Below the pieces are notes generated by a model, which had not been told where the DNA came from, made no database searches, and saw only the letters and a list, made by a program, of their open reading frames with translations. The position numbers and the translations under genes were made by a program. From Spirochaetia bacterium (GTDB taxonomy: Bacteria > Spirochaetota > Spirochaetia > Sphaerochaetales > Sphaerochaetaceae): DNA of 15,367 nucleotides. The stretch covers positions 1-15,367 of the forward strand of contig CAAGIP010000216.1 of NCBI GenBank assembly GCA_900769955.1, written 5' to 3'. Shown here in pieces: positions 6,982-14,103 of this stretch (its first letter is position 1; each line of letters begins with the position of its first letter).

Positions 6982-7472
6982 ATGCGCAAGATTAACTCAC
7001 TCCATTTCGGCCTGCCCTGGATAGGAGTCTCCCTCCTTGTCGGCCTTGTCATTCTACTTGTCCTCAGATCAGTCACTGGTAAATTCCTCTGGCTGCTGTC
7101 CGTAGCAGGTGGAACAGGTCTTCTCTCCTTTCTGATAGTCTTTGTGATTGAAAACGGCAAGGTACCTCATTACAGGAAGAATCCTGCAGCTGATGTTCCC
7201 TTTGACTGTGAAATACTGAATTTCCTTTCTGACCACTGGACGGAACTGAGGTTCAGTCCCGCTGTCGCGACTGTCGTGAAAAAGGTGAGTGTCAATCCGA
7301 AGAGAAGTATGCGGGAAGCGAGGAAACAGGGATAGGAACGAAATCGCAGCAGGCACTTAAAGCAAGGCAGGAACAGCTTAAACAGGAACGCAGGTCTGAA
7401 CTCCGGAAACGGAAGGGACGTACTTTTGAGCTCAGGCAGCAGAAGGAACATGATAATCACAGGGGACATTGG
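6982..7472 (+). pseudogene. broken yjdF-like gene fused to a two-helix N-terminus
   Basis: Frame 1 runs from ATG 6982 to TAG 7333-7335 (117 aa). Its last third matches YjdF proteins: FDCEILNFLSDHWTELRFSP, AVATVVKK, NPKRSMREARKQ. The rest of the family's C-terminus continues in another frame from about 7320: EETGIGTKSQQALKARQEQL, QERRSELRKRKGRTFELRQQ and HRGH, where YjdF normally stops. The stop is also lost (TGG at 7470-7472), so this frame stays open to TGA 7569-7571. The N-terminal about 60 residues form two hydrophobic segments not expected in YjdF, so the normal 5' end seems replaced. YjdF itself has no settled function; in Bacillus its gene is controlled by an azaaromatic-sensing riboswitch, none of which is visible here. 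No ribosome binding site precedes 6982; it lies 2 nt after the GNAT stop. Frame 1 could still produce a short protein. Confidence 0.75.
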
Positions 7473-7496
7473 TCCTCTGTGACTTTCTCCCTCAAC

Positions 7497-7525
7497 CTGA
7501 CATCATTATGTGTAAAACATATAAT
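7497..7525 (+). promoter_or_regulatory. distal promoter of the ATPase gene
   Basis: CTGACA (7497-7502, one mismatch to TTGACA), exactly 17 bp, then TATAAT (7520-7525). This is the best-matching promoter in the window. Transcription would start near 7532, inside the palindrome at 7527-7551, leaving a leader of about 170 nt before ATG 7703. Confidence 0.65.
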
Positions 7526-7560
7526 TTTTGATAAACTAACAATTTATCAAACAGTTTACA
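7511..7560 (+). promoter_or_regulatory. nested palindrome over the promoter start point (operator candidate)
   Basis: The inner arms TTTGATAAA (7527-7535) and TTTATCAAA (7543-7551) are a perfect 9-bp inverted repeat with a 7-nt spacer. The outer arms TGTAAA (7511-7516) and TTTACA (7555-7560) flank it. The structure encloses the -10 box and the predicted transcription start, where a repressor would act. No T-tract follows, so it is not a typical terminator. Confidence 0.55.
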
Positions 7561-7581
7561 TCCTCTGCTGAGGAAAATAAA

Positions 7582-7616
7582 TTTCCAAAAGTTTAGAAAA
7601 ATTAAAGATTTGGAAA
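7582..7616 (+). repeat. 35-bp inverted-repeat unit, copy 1
   Basis: TTTCCAAA (7582-7589) and TTTGGAAA (7609-7616) are perfect 8-bp arms around a 19-nt A-rich core. The unit recurs 75 bp downstream with the same length and about 30 of 35 matching bases. The shared block AAATAAATTTCCAAAAGT begins at 7575 here. Confidence 0.8.
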
Positions 7617-7619
7617 ATA

Positions 7620-7648
7620 TTGCGCATTGACGCGTATTGCATTATAAT
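7620..7648 (+). promoter_or_regulatory. proximal promoter between the two 35-bp repeats
   Basis: TTGCGC (7620-7625), 17 bp, TATAAT (7643-7648). The transcript start would be near 7655, at the left edge of repeat copy 2, so the mRNA would begin with the repeat. The weaker -35 makes this less certain than the distal promoter. Confidence 0.5.
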
Positions 7649-7656
7649 TAAATAAA

Positions 7657-7691
7657 TTTCCAAAAGTAGATAAAAATCAAAGATTTGGAAG
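7657..7691 (+). repeat. 35-bp inverted-repeat unit, copy 2 (covers the ribosome binding site)
   Basis: TTTCCAAA (7657-7664) and TTTGGAAG (7684-7691) form the second copy, with seven matched arm bases and the same 19-nt core length. The right arm contains the first half of the GGAAGGA ribosome binding site (7687-7693) of the ATPase gene. A stem formed in the mRNA would pair TTCC with the GGAA of that site. Confidence 0.8.
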
Positions 7692-7702
7692 GAAAGTGTC
7701 TT

Positions 7703-9145
7703 ATGATCGGAAGAAAGAAAGAGCGTGAATACCTGTTGTCCCTCATTGAAGAGGATGAGCCTCAGTTCGTTGCTGTTTTCGGAAGAAGAAGGGTGGGGAA
7801 GACCTATCTCGTCAGGGAGAGCTTTGGCCATGAGTTCACATTTCAGCATACCGGAATAAGCCACAGTGATATTGAGCCTGCATCCAGGAAGATGGTTCAG
7901 CTCAGAAAATTCGGGGAATCCCTAAGGGACGCGGGCTACATGGGCAATGCGGACTTTGATTCCTGGTTTGATGCTTTTGGTGCCCTGAAGGAAGTCATCA
8001 AAGCATCAGACAGAAAGAAGAAGGTTATTTTCATTGATGAGCTTTCCTGGATGGACACCCGTGATAGTGGGCTGATATCGGCCCTTGAGAGTTTCTGGAA
8101 CGGATGGGCAACGGCCCGTCCGGAGAAGGATGTGGTACTTATAGTCTGTGCATCAGCAACATACTGGATGATTGACAACATCGTCAATTCCAGGGGTGGG
8201 CTTCACAACCGGCTGACCGGTCAGATACATCTGAAGCCATTCACACTCCTCGAATGTGAGGAATATCTTCAGAGCAGGAAGATTCTGTTCAGCAGGCACC
8301 AGATCCTCCAGTGCTATATGATCATGGGCGGTATCCCATACTACTGGAGCCTCTTAAAAAAAGGAAAAAGCCTCCCTCAGAATGTGGATGCACTTTTCTT
8401 TGAAGAAGGAGCCCCCTTGGCAAATGAGTATGAGAACCTTTACAGTGCCCTTTTCAGCAGGCCTGATCAGTATATGAAAATTGTTGAGGCCATGAGCAGT
8501 GTCAGCAAAGGACTGACCCGTGATGAGATAAGTGACATGACAGGTATAGCCAGTTCAGGTGAGCTTACACGCAAACTTATGGAACTGGAAAACTGCGGTT
8601 TTATCAGAAAATATGTTCCTTTCGGGTACAGGACAAAGAATTCGATCTATCAGCTTGTGGATAACTATACACTGTTCTATTTTAAGTTCCTGAAAAACAA
8701 TGTCTTCAGTAACAGCTTTTGGCAGGAGCTCTTCAGTACTCCAAAAGTACACTCATGGTGCGGCAATGCTTTTGAACGGGTATGTCTTGAGCACATTGTC
8801 CAGATAAAGGCTGCACTTGGAATAGCAGGTGTTCACACGGAAGTGAATTCCTGGCAGTGCCGGAGGGATGAGGAAAAAGGCATATTCGGCTCTCAGATCG
8901 ATCTTCTTATCGTACGAAAGGACCAGATAATAAATCTCTGTGAAATGAAGTACTGTGAGACTGATTATCCGGTCGATGCTGCATTTGACAGGGATATGAA
9001 GCGGAAGATCTCAGATCTTGTGAAAAAGACAGGCACGAAATATGCAATTCATCCCACTTTGATCACAGCATATGGTGTGGAACCGAATTCATATGCAGGT
9101 GACATTCAGTCTGTAATCACGTCTGATGATCTATTTAAAGACTGA
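7703..9145 (+). CDS. AAA-type ATPase with C-terminal DUF234/PD-(D/E)XK-like domain
   Basis: This 480-residue protein belongs to the archaeal-type ATPase/DUF234 group. Visible parts are Walker A GRRRVGKT (27-34), Walker B VIFIDE (108-113), a sensor-like ASATYWM (150-156), an Arg-containing GGLHNRLTG (165-173), and the PF motif that ends the ATPase core. A winged-helix segment follows at about 267-305 (LTRDEISDMTGIASSGELTR). The C-terminal domain has YQLVDNYTLFYFKF, then GNAFERVCLEHI, then GSQIDLLI (D400) and CEMKY (E414, K416), the D...ExK pattern of PD-(D/E)XK nucleases. The biological role of this widespread family is unsettled; DNA-related or selfish/defence roles have been suggested. ATG 7703 is preferred to the in-frame TTG at 7685: GGAAGGA lies 9 nt before it and family members begin at M-[IV]-GR. 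It is expressed from its own complex regulatory region. Confidence 0.9.
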   Translation: MIGRKKEREYLLSLIEEDEPQFVAVFGRRRVGKTYLVRESFGHEFTFQHTGISHSDIEPASRKMVQLRKFGESLRDAGYMGNADFDSWFDAFGALKEVIKASDRKKKVIFIDELSWMDTRDSGLISALESFWNGWATARPEKDVVLIVCASATYWMIDNIVNSRGGLHNRLTGQIHLKPFTLLECEEYLQSRKILFSRHQILQCYMIMGGIPYYWSLLKKGKSLPQNVDALFFEEGAPLANEYENLYSALFSRPDQYMKIVEAMSSVSKGLTRDEISDMTGIASSGELTRKLMELENCGFIRKYVPFGYRTKNSIYQLVDNYTLFYFKFLKNNVFSNSFWQELFSTPKVHSWCGNAFERVCLEHIVQIKAALGIAGVHTEVNSWQCRRDEEKGIFGSQIDLLIVRKDQIINLCEMKYCETDYPVDAAFDRDMKRKISDLVKKTGTKYAIHPTLITAYGVEPNSYAGDIQSVITSDDLFKD

Positions 9146-9166
9146 ATGTCATCGATAGTTCATACC

Positions 9167-9190
9167 TAAGCAGGAAAAACCTCCTGCTTA
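9167..9190. terminator. hairpin between convergent genes
   Basis: TAAGCAGGA (9167-9175), a 6-nt loop, then TCCTGCTTA (9182-9190): a perfect 9-bp stem placed between the convergent ATPase and S41 genes, its right arm including the S41 stop codon (9188-9190). Neither strand has a T-tract after the stem, so it may act as a mutual roadblock or 3'-end stabiliser rather than a classical intrinsic terminator. Confidence 0.55.
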
Positions 9191-10735
9191 CCGCGCACTC
9201 TCTTCCTTAACCCAGTTAAAGGCTTTCTGAAGTCGGCTGTCATCACCATTTTCGAAAGCATCCTTAACGAAATCAACCTTAATGTCAGGTTCACATCCTT
9301 TGCCTTCGTGAGAAACTCCGTTGATATCCACAATCTGAGCAAAGGGCGTATAGACTTCGGAAATGTAGGCGCCAACCGTGAATTTACCTGCATTCAGATC
9401 AAGATAGGTTCCTGACAGCGTTCCCTGACCGCCGAATGTGGTTCCTCCGATCTGACATCCTTTCGGCATTGATTTCGCAAGCAGGACAGTCATTTCCGCA
9501 TTCGATACGCTGAAGCAGTTCGTGACTGCTGCAAACGGTTTGTCATAAAGATGGGTTGCATCGGTGTCCCCGTATATTGATCCAAGTGTTTCCGCTTCCG
9601 GATGGATGTGAACAGGAAGCAGGGCAGAGTAGTCCAGCCTGTTGTCTCCTGTCTTGGTCTTCTGATAACCGAACAGATGTTTTTCCTTCATGATGTCACC
9701 GAAGAGGTACTCCCTGTCCAGGTTGTATCCTCCGCCGTTACCCCTTACATCCACGACCATGCCGATGGCATCTGGATTTGCCTTGATTTCATGGAAATCG
9801 GAAAGGAAACCATAAGTCCTGGTCCGTGTACTTTCATCCTGAATCAGTCCTGTAAACACGAAGCCTGAGAAGGTCGTGTAAACGATATTCGATTCCTTCG
9901 TAAGCCCGGCAAAGGCCATTGCATCAATTGAAGTTGTGTAAGTTTCGTTCCCATCGGACGAGAGTGATGTTTTCAGCACGATCATGAGTGTCCAGGAAGA
10001 GAAGACATCATTGACTGATGCGTTTGCTTTGAGAACTTCGTTCATGCTGTAGTATTTCACATTTCCCCAGCCCTTTCTGACAGTACCTTCCTCCGGGTGC
10101 CCCTTTGAGTAGAGAAGGACTGTATATCCCTCTGAATTCTTATGATCGGAATGCTCACTTATGCTTTCCTTAAGGGCATTGTTATCTTTCGTGAAGCTGA
10201 AGCCGTACACATAGGAGAGGATGTTCTGTGTCTTTTCCCTCATCGTTTCCTCGGGAAGGAATCCAATGATGTTCGATGTGAAGTCATTGGTTCCGTAGAC
10301 TGCATCGAATATCTCATCGTCGGTCGCACCTGTACGCTTTGCAAGCCTGACAAGGCCGGGTGAGATCCTGAATTTCTGCACTCCTCCGTCAAACATGTCA
10401 TCCTTAAGATTGACGTTAACGGCAAGGTGTCCGTCGGAAAGACCCGTCACTATGTCATAGAAGTATCTGGCTGCCTTTTCGTTCTTATCTTCATCGCTGT
10501 CATACCTGCCCAGCTTCTGAAACAGGGGAAGGTATGTTTTATAAACTTCATCCCAGTCCGTATCATCCACATCCCAGAAGACGTAGTTTTCGTTCATGCC
10601 GTGCCAGAAGCCGGAGAAGATGCCTTCCCATGTCCCGTCATCAGCATATTCATAAGGAGCTTTGGGGTTGAATTCATAGCTGCATGCAGAAAGAAGTAAT
10701 GCCGTGATCATTAAGATTGTAATCAGCTTCTTCAT
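9188..10735 (-). CDS. S41-family peptidase lipoprotein
   Basis: This 515-residue protein has a lipoprotein signal: MKKLITILMITALLLSAC with the lipobox LLSAC and lipidated Cys18. The first third includes FYDIVTGLSDGHLAVNV (92-108), like the N-terminal region of S41 proteins. The catalytic core has VVDVRGNGGG (327-336), AVTNCFSVSNAEMTVLLA (403-420) with probable nucleophile Ser411, the following IGGTTFGGQGT, and GKGCEPDI (478-485). These match the C-terminal-processing/tricorn-like S41 family, though the usual SAxE serine box reads SNAE. No PDZ domain is evident between the N-terminal region and the core; instead about 200 residues are unassigned. The protein is probably anchored in the periplasm or at the cell surface. 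Its ATG overlaps the TGA of the upstream beta-barrel gene (ATGA, 10732-10735), so the two are translationally coupled. Confidence 0.85.
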   Translation of the reverse strand: MKKLITILMITALLLSACSYEFNPKAPYEYADDGTWEGIFSGFWHGMNENYVFWDVDDTDWDEVYKTYLPLFQKLGRYDSDEDKNEKAARYFYDIVTGLSDGHLAVNVNLKDDMFDGGVQKFRISPGLVRLAKRTGATDDEIFDAVYGTNDFTSNIIGFLPEETMREKTQNILSYVYGFSFTKDNNALKESISEHSDHKNSEGYTVLLYSKGHPEEGTVRKGWGNVKYYSMNEVLKANASVNDVFSSWTLMIVLKTSLSSDGNETYTTSIDAMAFAGLTKESNIVYTTFSGFVFTGLIQDESTRTRTYGFLSDFHEIKANPDAIGMVVDVRGNGGGYNLDREYLFGDIMKEKHLFGYQKTKTGDNRLDYSALLPVHIHPEAETLGSIYGDTDATHLYDKPFAAVTNCFSVSNAEMTVLLAKSMPKGCQIGGTTFGGQGTLSGTYLDLNAGKFTVGAYISEVYTPFAQIVDINGVSHEGKGCEPDIKVDFVKDAFENGDDSRLQKAFNWVKEESAR

Positions 10736-11439
10736 TTTGCGCCTCCCATGATGAACCTCATTCCGGCTTCAGCACGGAACGTGCTGTTATGCCTTACAAC
10801 CCTGTCGATCTGGTAGTTTGACGAGAGATCGGTGAGGGATATGTCATACACACCTCTCAGAAAGAGCACAGTGTTTCCCGTTTCGACTTCCAGTCCGGAA
10901 GTGAAGATGAAACCTGATTCCACCATGTTGTCCGCCTGTGTGAAGCTGTGAAAACCCGATACCGTGTCATTCTTTCCTTCCCCGTTAAGCCCTGCTGAGG
11001 AGTTGTACGGTTTATCAGTTCTGTATGAATGGGTCCAGATACCGAGATATGCTCCGATTCCTGCCGTTGCCGAGACGTTCCCGTTTCTCAGGGAAAAGCA
11101 GAGAGAAAACGGTATTTCAATGAAACCGTTGATCTGCTGCTGTGAGAGCGTGAATGTATCAGCCATGTCCCTGTATGTTTTCATCCAGGTGAAATTCTTC
11201 TGGGTATACGCTATTCCTGATTCAATACTGAGGAAATCAGCTGCCTTATAGTTTACGGGAACTGATACGGAAAACCCGTGGCCGTTCTCATATCCTGTAT
11301 CTATTCTGTATCCCTTCTGCTGAAGGACCGTGTTGTTTGTATAGCCTGCAGCCATACCGATGCTCCAGCTTCCGTCAGGGGATGCCGATATGCTGAACAT
11401 GACTGTAAAAAGTAAAAGCAGCGTTATGAGTTTCTTCAT
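10732..11439 (-). CDS. outer-membrane beta-barrel protein
   Basis: This 235-residue protein has a classical signal peptide (MKKLITLLLLFTVMFSISA, probable cleavage before SPDG). The rest shows alternating polar/hydrophobic strands of about 9-11 residues ending in aromatic or Gly residues, e.g. SWSIGMAAGY, FSVSVPVNYK, LSIESGIAYTQ, NGFIEIPFSLCFSL and the terminal FRAEAGMRFIMGG. This resembles the eight-stranded porin-like OMP_b-brl families. It supports a diderm host. The function is unknown; candidates are adhesin, small porin or partner of the coupled S41 lipoprotein. AGAGGAG lies about 8 nt before the start. I could not identify a convincing promoter on this strand in the 163-bp divergent region. 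Confidence 0.82.
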   Translation of the reverse strand: MKKLITLLLLFTVMFSISASPDGSWSIGMAAGYTNNTVLQQKGYRIDTGYENGHGFSVSVPVNYKAADFLSIESGIAYTQKNFTWMKTYRDMADTFTLSQQQINGFIEIPFSLCFSLRNGNVSATAGIGAYLGIWTHSYRTDKPYNSSAGLNGEGKNDTVSGFHSFTQADNMVESGFIFTSGLEVETGNTVLFLRGVYDISLTDLSSNYQIDRVVRHNSTFRAEAGMRFIMGGAK

Positions 11440-11553
11440 GTATTTGCTCCTCTTTGCTTTATTCGTTTAAAAGATATTCCTTATCGTATCACATTAAAAC
11501 AGGAACATACCAGCATCATTATCATTACCTGAATGCGGCGCAGTATGTTTATG

Positions 11554-11583
11554 TTGTCTTATTTCACTTTGTCATAATATAAT
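11554..11583 (+). promoter_or_regulatory. promoter of the EAL-domain gene
   Basis: TTGTCT (11554-11559), 18 bp, TATAAT (11578-11583). The start point is expected near 11590, giving a short leader containing TTGGAG (11592-11597) before ATG 11603. It lies in the 163-bp region between divergent genes. The rest of that region holds a loose AACATAC/GTATGTT inverted repeat (11504-11510, 11543-11549) with no clear role. Confidence 0.6.
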
Positions 11584-11602
11584 ACTGTCGATTGGAGCGT
11601 CT

Positions 11603-13549
11603 ATGAAGATACTGTACTTTGATATATGCGCGATACTGATCATGCTGATCATGACAGCTGATCTTGTCCTCAGGAAGAACAGGGGGACCCACACGAACAG
11701 AATGCTGCTGGCACTGTACCTTAACGTGCTCATCACCACCGTGTTTGACCTCTGGTCCGAAGCATACAACATCTGGTTCCTGGCAAGTGAGACTGATTCA
11801 ACCTTCCGTTACATTCTGTATTACGGTTACTTTCTGAGCCGCAACCTGACACCGCTTCTTTACCAGCTCTATCTCTGTGCCGTTACCGATACCTGGCACA
11901 TCCTGAAAAAGCGTAGAAGACTTCAGCTCATGCTTGTCGTTCCGTATGCGGTTGTATGCATGCTTCTTTTCTCAAACCTCTTCTTCCACAACATCTTCTA
12001 CTTTGATGAGAACCTGATATATACCAGAAGCTACATGTTCTACGGACTCCATGCATGTGCACTTGTTTATCTCATCAGCGGCATTGTGTTCCTCATAACC
12101 TGCAGGAAGGTATTGCCGAAGGATAAACTGCTGGCTCTCATCTGCTTTTACCCCTGGAACCTATTTGCCATCCTCATTCAGGCATTCATTCCGGAATACC
12201 TTATCGAGATGTTCCTGAACACTGTTTCCCTCTTCCTCATTTCCAACATAGTCCAGCGTCAGGAGGACATGCTCAACCCGATTGTGGAAATAGAGAGCCA
12301 CATTGCATTTTCCACTGACATGAGGAAGGCATTCTGCGTCAGGAAGCCTGTCATGATACTGCTTGCGCGTCTCGTGAATTACCAGTCGCTTTATACGATC
12401 CTCGGCAATGATGTATGCAACGAGCTTATGAAGAAGATCGCAGAGCACCTCAGAACATCCTTCCATGGTACAACGGGTACCATCGATTACTACTACCTTG
12501 AGAACGGACTTTTTGCCGCAGTATCGGAATCATCGGACCGTAATGCATTCAGGGAGAATTCACTCTCCTTTGCCTCATTTTTAAGTGATGAGATCAGGAT
12601 GGGAAAGCTGGAAGTTGAGATGGATGCATGTCTGACGGTCTTAACCTGTCCCGGGGATTTCAGTGATTACGAGAAGCTGATGTCCTTCGTCCATACATTC
12701 TGGTCATTCCTGCCATCCGGCGGAAACGTGACCTTCCTTGAGGATGAGAATACGGACGGCAGTTACGGCTTCCACCTCAGAAATGACATTGACCGCATAA
12801 TCGGAAGGGCAATCGGGAATAACAGCTTTGAAATCTACTACCAGCCGATATACTCGGTCCGGGAAAAACGATTCAAGTCAGCGGAGGCACTGATAAGACT
12901 CTTTGATGATACATACGGCTACATCTCCCCGCAGCTTCTAATCGAGAATGCTGAGAAGAACGGTACCATAATACAGATAGGGGAGTTCGTACTGGACAGT
13001 GCGTGCCGCTTCATGTCCGAATGCGTGAAGAACGGACTTCCTCTGGATTTCATCGAGCTCAATCTGTCCGTTAAGCAGTGCGTGCAGGTGGACCTGAAGG
13101 ATAAGGTCATGCACTGTCTGAATACATACAGTCTCAGTCCTGACCGGATCAATCTGGAGATAACGGAGAGTGCGGCGATAACCTCACAGGATATCGTGGA
13201 GGAGAATATGAGGGCGCTTTGTGATTACGGTGTTTCCTTCTCCCTCGATGACTACGGTACGGGGTACTCAAATCTCAGCAGGATCATTTCACTTCCGTTC
13301 AGAATCATCAAAATCGACAGGAGCATGACCGTAAAAGTTACGGATCCGAGGATCCACGCAATACTGAGACACACCATAAACCTGCTCCATGAGATCGGAA
13401 TAGAGGTCGTCGTTGAAGGAGTGGAGACGGAGGAGATCCTGAAGCAGTTCGAAGAGCTCGGTGCCGATTACATCCAGGGTTATTACTTCTCAAAACCTCT
13501 TCCTGAGAATGACTTAATCGCGTTCATGAGAGCAAACGGGACTCAGTGA
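11603..13549 (+). CDS. membrane-anchored c-di-GMP phosphodiesterase with degenerate GGDEF domain
   Basis: This is a 648-residue protein. Residues about 1-215 hold roughly seven membrane helices, like a 7TM sensory input domain. Residues about 225-385 form a GGDEF-like domain, but the active-site loop reads YYLENGLFA (E300, N301, G302), so cyclase activity and GTP turnover are not expected. Residues about 400-645 form an EAL domain with all key residues: SAEALIRL (E428), IELNLSVKQ, LEITES, LDDYGTGYSNL (D549, D550), IIKIDRS (K570), VVEGVETEE and IQGYYFSKPLP. It should hydrolyse cyclic di-GMP to pGpG under control of a signal sensed in or at the membrane. Start ATG 11603 has TTGGAG six to eleven nt upstream and a good promoter. 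The 3' end is followed at once by the ribosome binding site of the next gene. Confidence 0.93.
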   Translation: MKILYFDICAILIMLIMTADLVLRKNRGTHTNRMLLALYLNVLITTVFDLWSEAYNIWFLASETDSTFRYILYYGYFLSRNLTPLLYQLYLCAVTDTWHILKKRRRLQLMLVVPYAVVCMLLFSNLFFHNIFYFDENLIYTRSYMFYGLHACALVYLISGIVFLITCRKVLPKDKLLALICFYPWNLFAILIQAFIPEYLIEMFLNTVSLFLISNIVQRQEDMLNPIVEIESHIAFSTDMRKAFCVRKPVMILLARLVNYQSLYTILGNDVCNELMKKIAEHLRTSFHGTTGTIDYYYLENGLFAAVSESSDRNAFRENSLSFASFLSDEIRMGKLEVEMDACLTVLTCPGDFSDYEKLMSFVHTFWSFLPSGGNVTFLEDENTDGSYGFHLRNDIDRIIGRAIGNNSFEIYYQPIYSVREKRFKSAEALIRLFDDTYGYISPQLLIENAEKNGTIIQIGEFVLDSACRFMSECVKNGLPLDFIELNLSVKQCVQVDLKDKVMHCLNTYSLSPDRINLEITESAAITSQDIVEENMRALCDYGVSFSLDDYGTGYSNLSRIISLPFRIIKIDRSMTVKVTDPRIHAILRHTINLLHEIGIEVVVEGVETEEILKQFEELGADYIQGYYFSKPLPENDLIAFMRANGTQ

Positions 13550-13559
13550 GGAGGATCCC

Positions 13560-14069
13560 ATGATGATTGAAACGGAGCGTCTTGTCTTACGTCCATACGG
13601 TAATGACGATGTGAATGGACTGGTCAGGCTCCTTACCGATCCCATCATCACAGAAACCTTCATGGTTCCGGAATTTAAGTCCCGTGAAGAAGTACAGAGA
13701 CTTGCAAAAAAGCTGATCAGCTTCAGCAGTCCGGATGATGCATCACATCTTGAGCTGGGAATTTATCTTGATGGTGAGCTCATCGGCTTTGTGAATGACT
13801 GCGGAATTGATGGTGATGAGATCGAGATCGGATATGTCATCCATCCTGACCATCAGGGGCATGGCTATGCCACTGAAGCAGTGCGTGCCTTAATTTCACA
13901 TCTTGCCGGACAGGGCTTTTCAAAGATAAAGGCAGGGTATTTCGAGGAGAACCATGCAAGCAGGAGGGTAATGGAAAAGTGCGGCATGAGTGATTCCGAT
14001 GAGACGGAGGAAGAGGAATACAGGGGAGTGGTGCATAATTGCCGCTACATGGAAATCAACATGACATAA
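13560..14069 (+). CDS. GNAT acetyltransferase, RimJ/RimL-like
   Basis: This 169-residue protein starts with the family's typical IETERLVLRPYGNDD. Motif A is EIGYVIHPDHQGHGYATEAV (QGHGYA at 99-104) and the late KAGYFEENHASRRVMEKCGM is the usual end of the fold. Relatives acetylate protein N-termini or small molecules; the substrate is unknown. GAGGAGG at 13548-13554 overlaps the stop of the EAL gene, and either ATG 13560 or ATG 13563 could start translation. The 10-nt gap suggests co-transcription with the EAL gene, although a functional link is not obvious. Confidence 0.92.
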   Translation: MMIETERLVLRPYGNDDVNGLVRLLTDPIITETFMVPEFKSREEVQRLAKKLISFSSPDDASHLELGIYLDGELIGFVNDCGIDGDEIEIGYVIHPDHQGHGYATEAVRALISHLAGQGFSKIKAGYFEENHASRRVMEKCGMSDSDETEEEEYRGVVHNCRYMEINMT

Positions 14070-14089
14070 CGCTGTCATATTCCACTCTG

Positions 14090-14095
14090 TATAAT
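14090..14095 (+). promoter_or_regulatory. -10 box (TATAAT) of the DJ-1/PfpI gene
   Basis: A perfect TATAAT at 14090-14095 ends only 8 nt before ATG 14104. The predicted transcript start (about 14101-14103) would give a leaderless mRNA. No -35 at proper spacing is convincing (ATGACA at 14061-14066 is 23 bp away). The 34-bp gap contains no purine-rich ribosome binding site. Confidence 0.55.
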
Positions 14096-14103
14096 CTTAT
14101 GTC

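Noticed and set aside
6980..6982. YjdF-type riboswitch before the yjdF remnant
   Set aside because: Only 2 nt separate it from the GNAT gene, leaving no room for an aptamer.
7575..7691. CRISPR array
   Set aside because: Only two imperfect repeats, each itself an inverted repeat, with a promoter in the 40-bp gap; no cas genes and no further repeats.
7575..7693. Terminal inverted repeats of an insertion sequence or MITE
   Set aside because: The two units are direct copies beside one gene, with no transposase, no matching end after the ATPase gene and no target-site duplication seen.
7685..7702. TTG 7685 as the ATPase start
   Set aside because: It would overlap the GGAAGGA ribosome binding site that serves ATG 7703, and family members begin at the MIGR-type motif.
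9167..9190. Classical intrinsic terminator
   Set aside because: The 9-bp stem is good, but neither strand has a following T-tract; it is kept only as a convergent-gene hairpin of moderate confidence.
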